Source: Bondarzewia mesenterica (lineage: Eukaryota > Basidiomycota > Agaricomycetes > Russulales > Bondarzewiaceae). Taken from it: DNA of 43,708 bases. Every line of letters starts with the position of its first letter. Position 1 is the first letter of the stretch. The position numbers and the translations under genes are program-made. Below the pieces are notes generated by a model that saw only the letters and a program-made list of their open reading frames with translations, made no database searches and was not told the DNA's origin. The stretch covers positions 1 through 43,708 of the forward strand of contig SGPL01000277.1 of assembly GCA_004802705.1 (NCBI GenBank). Reading direction: 5' to 3'. Shown in pieces: positions 10,247 through 17,673 of this stretch.

Positions 10247-10617
10247 GAACGTCGTCGATTCTGGGCGAATCTGGTAGAATACCAGNGACTAATCGCTCCA
10301 ATGCCACCACAATCGCCTGTATTCGGCAAAGCTGGACTAAGGGCGAATACAGTAAAATACAGTAGAATACAATACATGTTTTCGTGAGTTCATTNTACCC
10401 AAATCTATGCCAATCGGCAACTTTCCAATACCACCGAATACAGGCCCATTCTGATAAATTCTTTTGCTCTAGCGAATCCCTTACGTCCGTGATCGAATAC
10501 CACCGAATTCAGGCGATTACAACCGTCAATTTTTCGATTGCCAGCGATTACAGTAGAATACACATTTGCCTTCCNTGCCAGCACCGAATACTGGCGAATA
10601 CCAGCGAATACACCNCT
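10247..10617. repeat. GAATAC-rich subterminal repeats of the Plavaka element
   Basis: GAATAC occurs nine times on the plus strand, at 10278, 10345, 10365, 10436, 10495, 10556, 10586, 10596 and 10606, mostly as (G/C)CGAATAC or TAGAATACA. The last three are spaced exactly 10 bp apart. Clustered short direct repeats next to a terminus are typical of CACTA-type elements, where transposase or an accessory protein binds. Their position just downstream of the transposase stop fits the 3' subterminal region. Confidence 0.65.
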
Positions 10618-10700
10618 TCCGCTGCCCCCCCGCTCCCCACNGCTCCCCGCTCCTGCTGCTCCCCGCTCCCCGCTCCCACTGCCCCCTGCTCCAGCTGCTT
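10618..10700. repeat. C-rich low-complexity tract (GCTCCCC units)
   Basis: Imperfect repeats of GCTCCCC/GCTCCTG with interspersed Ns directly abut the GAATAC cluster. It encodes only proline/alanine-like low complexity in any frame. It probably arose by slippage, and is a likely cause of the base-calling gaps here. Confidence 0.7.
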
Positions 10701-10811
10701 CTGCCATCCCTGCACCTATTCCNCACCACCNCAGTGTGCCACGTGTCATTCCCATTCCCCATGACTCTCGGTTACGGAGTCCAATGTCATGCATGATTCT
10801 TAGGCAGTATA

Positions 10812-11252
10812 CTGTAGGTTTACGACCTTAGCGGATGGTCCNCTGTCCGCAGGGGGTCATCCGTCCACTATTTTTCNGCTTGTCCGCGGTCACAGAGGTC
10901 CTGTCCGGATGGGACATATCGAGGTCGCAGATGCTCTAAAACCCTTTTTTTTTTCTGAGCCTGCGGTGCTCTCCATGAGAGTTCAGAGTCCAAGGAAGAT
11001 CTGTTATAACCATAACACGTATTTCTAAGTTTTCATAATGAATCACACCCTACGATTCATCCCACTCATCACCAGTGTATGTACCAGAGTCCCAACCCAC
11101 GTCCTCACTATGGTCCCGCTGGTCCCATCCGGATGGTATATCCGGATGTCCTGCGGATGCCCGCTGTCCACTCGGTCCTGTCCGCCCATCCAGATCCATG
11201 TCACTCTGTCCGGGGTCACACCCCATCNGCTAAGGTCNTAGTAAACCTACAG
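10812..11252. mobile_element. Small non-autonomous element (MITE-like), 441 bp, TA target duplication
   Basis: The left end CTGTAGGTTTAC matches the reverse complement of the right end exactly for 12 nt. After a 3-nt gap the arms match again over GACCTTAGC-GATGG. Both ends are flanked by TA (10810-10811 and 11253-11254). The interior has arms rich in GTCC and CCGGATGG motifs and no reading frame of note. Size, TIRs and TA duplication fit a MITE of the Tc1/mariner type; the superfamily is inferred from the TA only. Confidence 0.7.
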
Positions 11253-11454
11253 TAAAGGGGCATGTTTGGTGTGTTGACTGACTTTAATTATCGGAGACNC
11301 GAGTTNCANATGAACGCAGACATGATATTTNTCATTCCAGTAAATCATAGCATCAGAGAAAAAGAGAGGGTAAGCCCAGAATGCGAGTAATGACGGTGAT
11401 GCAACTGCACAAAAGAGATATACCAAAGTTTGGGATATAGAAAGGAAACAACGC
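11253..11454. other. 3' flank of the proline-rich gene
   Basis: A 200-bp stretch between the MITE-like element and the stop codon of the minus-strand gene. It is AT-rich with several Ns and no coding signal. It probably contains that gene's 3' untranslated region. Confidence 0.4.
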
Positions 11455-12215
11455 CTAAGATGACTCTTCGCCTTCATCNAGTTCGGCGATGCTCCCCGTA
11501 CTCGACTCGGACTCGGGCGGCATTGTAATCGGCATTCTTCTCCTGCNTATCCGAGCACGAACCACGCCAAAACTCGNGATCACCTGCGTCCATTCTGCCT
11601 CTGCCTTCTCCAACTCCTCCTCCCAAAGCTCGGTTTGGATGAGCATGCGTTTGAGCACCGCCTGTGCNCGGTGCTTTCGAGCCAACCGTTCCTCCCGAAC
11701 CTTANGAACCACAGCGAGTAGTCTCGAAGCCTCTTCAGGGGTCTCCGGAAANGTGGATATCTCCAGCAGTTCATCCAGACAGGGAATCTGTAATTTAAAA
11801 ATTAGTTCAGCGAGTGCGTGAGACACCGAAAACAAGAAAAAAATTTCACCCCTGTNCTGTTGGTATTGAATGGCACGCCGTTGATGGTGACGANGTCGCC
11901 CAAGAGGGCAGNAAGATTCTCGGGCGATCTCGGCAAAGGCCAGGGAGGCTCNTGCACCTCTGGAGACATCACGACAGGAGCTGCAGNATAAGGGGATGGT
12001 AGGGAAGCTNGGAAAGGAGGGTGACNAGGAGGAGGAGGAGGAAGAGAAANGTTGCATTGCACNGNGGAGGGAGCCTCAGGATGTGAATCAGTTGGACGNT
12101 CGGCAGGCCTNGTGGTCGGGGCCGATCGGAAAGCNAGTCGAAAGCCGGGAAAACGANGTGGCTTGTCCCTCACAGACGAAGAANGGGAGAGGGGAGATAA
12201 TTTCGAGCACGACAT
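11455..12215 (-). CDS. Hypothetical protein: proline-rich N-terminus, coiled-coil C-terminus
   Basis: Two exons on the minus strand. Exon 1 starts MSCSKLSPLS. It runs through a proline-rich segment (SLPPPPP, then PPF, LPSPY and PEVxEPPWPLPRSP) and ends near VTINGVPFNTN. A short intron (GTGAAATTT...AAATTACAG, about 11850-11790) leads to exon 2. Exon 2 begins IPCLDELLEIS. It then forms a charged helix (EEASRLLAVV, KVREERLARKH, ELWEEELEKAEAEW) likely to be coiled coil, and ends acidic and Ser-rich (SIAELDEGEESS). I know no function. A minus-strand TATA box lies 61 nt upstream of the ATG. Several Ns fall in codons. The setting between a transposon and a repeat copy suggests a TE-associated or rapidly evolving gene. 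Confidence 0.6.
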
Positions 12216-12275
12216 ATAGATGAGAGCAAGTTGGATATATATACAGAATCCCAGTAGGNGCAGAGATCNCGGACC

Positions 12276-12281
12276 TTTATA
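12276..12281 (-). promoter_or_regulatory. TATA box of the proline-rich gene
   Basis: On the minus strand the sequence reads CACTATAAAGG, 61 nt upstream of the ATG at 12215. A plus-strand TATA of the promoter-like repeat copy B begins about 135 bp further right, so the two face away from each other. Confidence 0.5.
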
Positions 12282-12357
12282 GTGTGGATCGAACTGTACT
12301 TTCCCACCAAGAAACATGACATGGTCGAATACAGCTACACAGCTGATGTGTTGATGA

Positions 12358-12422
12358 TGACTGAAATCAATGTTTTTGCTGAGGCTNNCGTGTAAGTGAT
12401 GACGAAAATTAGGCCTATAAAT
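12358..12422 (+). promoter_or_regulatory. Promoter-like repeat, copy B
   Basis: Diverged copy of the units at 1974 and 2142. It has TGACTGAAATCAATG, GTGATGACGAAAATTAG and CCTATAAAT. The leader is CT-rich with an ATG in the context CATCATG, then CCTTTGGTCACCTTCTGGCG, close to the sequence after copy A1. It has the same orientation as the left copies. Confidence 0.5.
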
Positions 12423-12609
12423 ATGCTCCTCCTGCCAANAGCATGCTTTTTCCTTCCTTCTTTCATACTTCATCATGCTGCCTTTGGTCACCTTCTGGCG
12501 TGTCCCTTGTCCTCATCTTTCCCTCCTCGCTACCTGTCCTAAACCTAGATTACACAAAGTAGAACTAAATACAAATGAATACATAAAGAGATGTCNNCTC
12601 ACTCCCGAA

Positions 12610-12775
12610 GAATAATACACGAGATGAGGAAGAANGGTTCTCAAAATGCATGTGTGCGTGCCCGGTCGGAATAGGAGTGATGGAGCGTATCATGGTACAA
12701 AGTCCGTGCGTGGCCAGTTTACAAATGAGGGCATCCATGATACTGATAGATTCACAGCGCTTACAAGTCACNATG
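12610..12775. repeat. Diverged partial copy of the 318-bp repeat unit
   Basis: Shared blocks with the left array include GAGGAAGAA, GGAATAGGAGTGATGGAGCG, a GGTAC(A/G)AAGTCCGTGCG stretch, CCAGTTTAC and ATAGATTCA. Only about 150 bp aligns. It follows promoter-like copy B just as the left array follows copies A1/A2, so the right block is a degenerate version of the same composite. Confidence 0.65.
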
Positions 12776-13482
12776 GAAATCTTCTTTTGGCCAGATTGAA
12801 CGACGTTCGTTTCTCCTGCCAAAACGGGAGCGCCGCATTTTGNGAAGAGGACCAGGACGGGGCGGGGCGGATGGCAGTCACTCGTCGCCATCGCTGTGTG
12901 TGCAGAGCNGGCCAAGCAGGTAGACTCGGATAGGTGAACCCTCTATGCTGGAAAGCTCCACTGGTTTTGCTACTGACTTGTCAAATCCAGCGCTCCCGCT
13001 GCCATCGCGCTTGATGGGCCNGAATTTTGGTCGGATGCCGTCAATGTCATCGTGCNAGAAGGAGGCACTCTGAACTATGTCTGCGTCGGGTCGAGCCAGG
13101 CGCCNGATGTAGCACCNAACAGCANGAAGGTTACATGAACAAGGTATANAATATCTTNGACTGGATGCTTCGTTCATGTCTACGGGGTGCGCNACGTCGA
13201 TGTCGTATCCTCTGTCGCGTCGTGACTGCGAGCTTATGCATGTTAGCAGGGTATCATCAGGAGTTGGAATGCTGNGNGCAGGGCCNGTGTGGGCTATGAG
13301 GTGGCAGGCAGTACAGTACCGTTCAGTTGATGTCTCAAGTTTCTAAAGCTCACTCTGACCATCTTCTTTCAGGGTCTATTATGGAGTATTTAAGTCAATT
13401 TTTGGTTCCTAGTTCGATTCGTTGCGTGTGTGAGCAGAGTGTATGTTTATATCTAAAGGATTGCCGCATTTGAGTCGTAGTA
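12776..13482. other. Low-quality intergenic stretch with one possible gene fragment
   Basis: Many single Ns. A minus-strand open frame at 13177-12878 contains ADIVQSASF, DDIDGIRPKF, PIKRDGSGSAGFDKSVAKPV and EGSPIRVYLLG. The composition looks like genuine protein, but I cannot name a family and found no splice partners. It may be a remnant exon. The rest, up to the stop of the next gene, shows nothing I can support. Confidence 0.3.
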
Positions 13483-14557
13483 CTAGTCGCTATCAACAGT
13501 AAGATCAATGACTTCACGAATGGCGCAATCATGGCAATCAATAGCCCTCCGCGTCATAAACAAGTCGCAGTATCCACATCTCGCAAACAGCCCTCTAAAT
13601 TCCTGCATGGTTAGACCGGGTTCGAAGGTGGAGTTGAGCTGTAGCAACTGGCTGATAGCAGTTGGGGACGCGCGCGCCGGCGGATAGAAGGTCGGTATCG
13701 TGCTTGCACTGAATGCTGCGACCTACTGATCAGTCGTCATCTAGGGCCTTGGTGGGCAGACACGTACNTTGGAGTCTCTCCCTCTGAAGCGCTTTGTCGG
13801 TCAAGACGACAGGCGAAGGAACTAGGTCGCCCTCATCTATGGCGGGACAGGTCAACAGATGAGTCCCAAGTTCTCCATTTGAGCGCAGAAGCCAATTGCG
13901 TACCTCGGACAGCGTAGCGCTTGACGGGGACGCCTAACCTGGGGTAGATGCGCTCCATAGGGACTGGATAAGCCTTGTAAGCCGATTTCACAAGCACCTT
14001 GTTGATCCAATTACTCACCAATGTAATCACAGCGGCCGCTGGCGCAAGCGGCGATCCACTCGCCAGCGTATCGGCCACATCGGGTGATATATATCGCCGC
14101 CTCTTTCCATGCCTCCCGGTTAGGGTACCTCGGGCACAAACAGCACGGACCATACATGCAATGGGAACGGCGGTGCTGCTCCAGGTCAGTAGGTGTGACA
14201 CGCTCACCCGCCATATTGATGGGCCTGAATTTGAGAGCGGCTTATCAGCCAGCCAATGCCGGTTGAAAGACGAGAAACCTACCAGAACCAGGACTCCAAG
14301 CAGTCGTCGATGATGTCGTACTGTAGCACGACGTTCTTCGAGCCTCTGATGCGGCGAAGATCGTCGGAGACCTTTCGATCTAGTCTCGAGTGGGCTCGCA
14401 TAGGCATGATGATGATGGAAGACTGACGAAAGACTGAACTGAGGGAACGTTGGATGAGGCCTGACGAAGCATTGTATGGGTCTTTATATGGATCGATGTC
14501 AGAATGGCGATCGTATGCGCGCATAGAGCTTTGCTGAGCACCCGTGAGCGAAGACAT
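13483..14557 (-). CDS. Hypothetical protein with Cys/His pairs, divergent partner of the DUF6698-like gene
   Basis: Five exons join cleanly. Exon 1 starts MSSLTGAQQSSMRAYDRHSD and ends at DDCLESWFW. Then come PINMAGERVTP, HCMYGPCCLCP, the stretch GRYAGEWIAACASGRCDYI, a 56-nt intron (GTGAGTAATT...TATCCAG), VPMERIYPRLGVPVKRYAV, EGDLVPSPVVLTDKAL and a last exon. The last exon has ARCGYCDLF and IDCHDCAI, a possible CxxC...CxxC zinc ribbon-like pair, and ends REVIDLTVDSD. That acidic terminus resembles a SUMO-interacting-type hydrophobic/acidic patch (VIDLT). Function unknown. It shares a 220-bp promoter region with the plus-strand gene at 14778 and may be co-regulated with it. A GTG six bases upstream is in frame, but ATG at 14557 is the sensible start. 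Confidence 0.7.
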
Positions 14558-14560
14558 GTT

Positions 14561-14620
14561 CACGGGCGCTCCGGTACTCTCACGGGCGCTCTGGTACTCT
14601 CACGGGCGCTCTGGTACTCT
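14561..14620. repeat. 20-bp tandem repeat, three copies
   Basis: Three head-to-tail copies of CACGGGCGCT(C/T)(C/T)GGTACTCT fill 14561-14580, 14581-14600 and 14601-14620, with one position varying. The block begins four bases upstream of the ATG of the minus-strand gene and lies in the divergent promoter. It may carry repeated regulator sites or simply be slippage in a 5' leader. Confidence 0.9.
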
Positions 14621-14777
14621 CATAAGCGGTTTGTTCTGTCGGCCAAAAGAGACTTTCAATTTCCGCCGGTGCAGTAAGTTGTTGTATGTATATTGAGTCG
14701 GCCTTGGTTGCAACTCTTCCACTGCTTCTCTCTTCCCTCCGCCACATAACCAACAGAGGTGCACTCCTTCATCTGTC

Positions 14778-16306
14778 ATGTTTGAACCCGCCAGCGACAG
14801 TGACCCTCACAAGCGCGCTCGAGAGAGTGCGCTTCAATTAGGCCCGAGGAAGAAACCGTACGTTGTCGCGCCTCTGCCTGGATCTGAGCTAGTTAACGAT
14901 GTGCTTGACAGTTCACTCTCGGATCCTTTGATTCACCATGGCCGTCATTTCGGCCGTACCGTACACGCCTTGACGAATGTCAAAGCCCTCATCACGAACG
15001 GTCTCCTCCGTATGGGCGAGCTCGCTGAGCAGCCAGAAGAGAACTTCACTGCAGAGTACGTACGTTCGTCTTGTCACTTGAAATTGGTATACTGACCTCT
15101 ACTCGCAGGGAACGAAGGGAGCACAACGTATTCAATACCCTTCTGCAATCGGTACCCGGTCTCGAGGAGCGGCTGATGAATGGTTCCGAGGATGACATGG
15201 CCCAGATCGCAGAGCTCGTGAGTTTCCGAGCCTTGGCATTCAATGTGATGTTGATCTCGTATCTCCAGATACAAAAAGGCGCGTCTAGTGCGAGATCCGA
15301 CGATACCAAGGGGCTCAAAAATGCCATTATCGATTGGATCACCCCTCGGGGCCAATGTCTTAATCCTCCGTTGGCTCGCAATATCAAGAGCGATCGTGGT
15401 TTTCATCACGAGCGTACCGGTGCGCTTCTGTGTCCCGCCGGCATGGATTGGTCCAATAGCGAGTAAGCTCTCATCTCTTATCTTCCCGATAATGCTAGTT
15501 CTTACATTGTTGATGCCAGGATCAAAGACCAGCTTCGAAATGGAGAATTGGCCGTCGCTGGTGATCAGTGGCCGATCTTCCTCTACAGCGGGGAAGTTTA
15601 CGATTCCGAGGATCCCTGGAACGGTCTTTTTCGGGGCGCGCTCCTTCTAGCGGTGAGTAACGCCTTGACAATCGATAGGGCTAAAAATACTCACGCAGCG
15701 AACATCGCAGGCGTACAAATACATTTTTACGTCGCCAAGTTCAGTCGACAAGGAGCCAAAAGCCACGCGTGCAGGCAATGCTCGCATTCACGGGATGACG
15801 AGAGTGACACCGGCATCGATCGCGTACATTGCGACGCAGGTATGTCCATGTTCCGACCTCTCCTGTTTTTATGGAAGTATTCTCATTAATTATGTTGTGG
15901 ACAGGTACGATTTGCGTTGACGTCATCTCCCGTTTTCTCTAGGACGGATACCGTGACGGACTCGGAGCGCTTCTATAACTCCGTTCTTGAATTGTTTGAG
16001 GATATTGAGGAGCAGGAGGAGGTCAACGCGCTTCTGTTGTGGTGGAATCGGTATGGTATCATTGTCTTGGGTCTTGGTCGTATCAACTGACACATTCACA
16101 GGCAAATCTTTCCGAGTTACTCAACGTCCCAGAGACCCGTTACCAAGAATAGTGCGTTGGCTAGGATTAGAGAGAAAAGGGCAGCGATAAAATTGGCGGC
16201 GGCGGCAGGTGAAGCGGCTAATGGGATGGCGGTGGGTGAAGGAGCCGACGCGACGGTGGCGGGCGGTGGCGGTAACCATAGTGCTGCTGGTACTAGTGCG
16301 ACGTAG
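14778..16306 (+). CDS. DUF6698-type agaricomycete protein
   Basis: About seven exons with clear splice sites. The protein starts MFEPASDSDPHKRARESAL. Recognisable segments are VPGLEERLMNGSEDDMAQIA, KGASSARSDDTKGLKNAIID, WITPRGQCLNPPL, RGFHHERTGALLCPAGMDW and VAGDQWPIFLYSGEVYD. Further on come DPWNGLFRGALLL, YKYIFTSPSSV, KATRAGNARIHGMTRVTPAS and SERFYNSVLELFEDIEEQEE. The end is basic, then an Ala/Gly-rich low-complexity tail. I recall this layout as the DUF6698 family, common in agaricomycetes and of unknown function. DUF6698 genes are often multicopy. No membrane segment or enzyme motif is seen. It is transcribed away from the gene at 13483-14557. Confidence 0.8.
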
Positions 16307-17673
16307 GCTATAGTAGGATATGCCTATGTAATAGGTTCAATGATATTATGCAACGGTACATTTGTTCTGATCTTTCATCGGCCTGTTTGAATTCGAACCA
16401 CGGTTAGCTAGGTTGTCAAGATTGGCAATCGCCATTTGGTCTGACATTTGGTGAAAGCATGATACAAATCTTGCCGATGACCATCCATGAATGCAATTCA
16501 GACTGTGATGAGGGCATGGTGCAATCCAATTGGGTGAACGACGAGAGTTCATCAGAATTATTAAATTGACAACATTCCCCAGACTCGTGTCACTTATACA
16601 CTATAGAATGGTGAGTGTTCCGCCTCGGCTGTCATCGTTCTGTCATGGGTGGATGGATTGTCGCCATGCAGGCGAGTGAGTTGCATGCTTCATCATCCGA
16701 ATGAACGGCAATCAACCGTGGCAGATTCATCTGCAATTGTAATTGTAGGTACAATTGACTGAGACAGCCAGAGTAAACAGGCAGAAAGCCGGTCAACACA
16801 GCTCAACAAGCTGAGATGTCTGGTCAATTTAATGCCGGAGGGGTATGTCTGACCCCACTGGCCATGTGTAACATCTATTATCTACCCTTCTACCATTGAT
16901 ACTTGTGCCCAGCATATCCCAACCTGATGACAATGGCAGAAGCCATCAACCTTGACGTGGATTGAAAGGCAAGATAGTTCTGCCCGAGCTCTCTCCTTCT
17001 GGCATGTATTATCAGATCCGGGCCATCTGGTGAATTTGGCCGAATCCAGCTACCTTGACGTAGCTTATATTCCNCTATCGGACCATGTATCAGACTGTCA
17101 GATTTTATGGTGTTTATTTAGCTTATCATTGTTTCTCTTCCGTTATCATATCCTCATACATTTCGCGATGNANNNNNNNNNNANNNNCNCNNTTNNGTCA
17201 AATATGAGTCAATGAGTTGGCTCGCCCACGCTGATGACGGCATACTATACAGATCATTTCATTCGATGCCTGGAATGCATCGCGTTTTCCTGTCAGAGAC
17301 GGATCTGACTCACCTGCCGCAGTTTCTGCGCATGCTGAAAAACCCTCTCGTTCACTTGTGGGGTCTTCGTATGAGACTGATATGGTCTCGCCAACAGGGA
17401 ATATATAAAGCCTTAGACAATGGTTGCTTACGCGCCGCAGTCATTGACGGACCCTGGACGGACCGTCGGCGACTATGCGTTGGCGCTAGATGCGTCCTGC
17501 ACAGCACATTATGCAGGTTGACAAGGGGTTAGGGGTGTCAGTCTCAGTGCACACGGCGTCAGCGCCGTCAGTGCGTGCACAGCTCGACAAAGCGAGAGTA
17601 TATATACACACACACCGTCGGAATCTTGACTTCTTCCCTCCGTCTTCCCTGTCATTCCGCTAGCACGATACTT
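16307..17673. other. Intergenic region with an N patch
   Basis: No gene is supported across 1.37 kb. A patch of mostly Ns lies at 17171-17196. A 106-codon open frame at 17212-17532 has no recognisable protein features and is probably chance. The right end is the promoter and leader of the kinase gene. Confidence 0.5.
17599..17606 (+). promoter_or_regulatory. TATA box of the CaMK gene
   Basis: TATATATA followed by a CACACAC run, 68-75 nt upstream of the ATG at 17674. The leader in between is CT-rich (CTTCTTCCCTCCGTCTTCCC), as in highly transcribed fungal genes. Confidence 0.55.

Larger units (their letters stand above)
5747..10617 (+). mobile_element. Plavaka DNA transposon, minimum extent (coding body plus right subterminal region)
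   Basis: The minimum extent runs from the transposase start through the GAATAC subterminal repeats. I could not identify the outer terminal inverted repeats or target duplication. The gene at 3806-5437 may be inside the element. The TIR pair at 10812 and 11252 belongs to a small separate element and does not bracket the transposase. Confidence 0.6.

Noticed and set aside
1974..12775. LTR retrotransposon bounded by the two repeat blocks
   Set aside because: The blocks differ strongly, lack TG...CA ends, and no reverse transcriptase, integrase, primer-binding site or polypurine tract lies between them.
14558..14563. Upstream start MNMSS for the minus-strand gene
   Set aside because: The codon at 14563 is GTG; the first ATG in frame is 14557.
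17212..17532. 106-codon frame upstream of the kinase as a gene
   Set aside because: No recognisable features, starts next to an N patch and lies in the likely promoter region.
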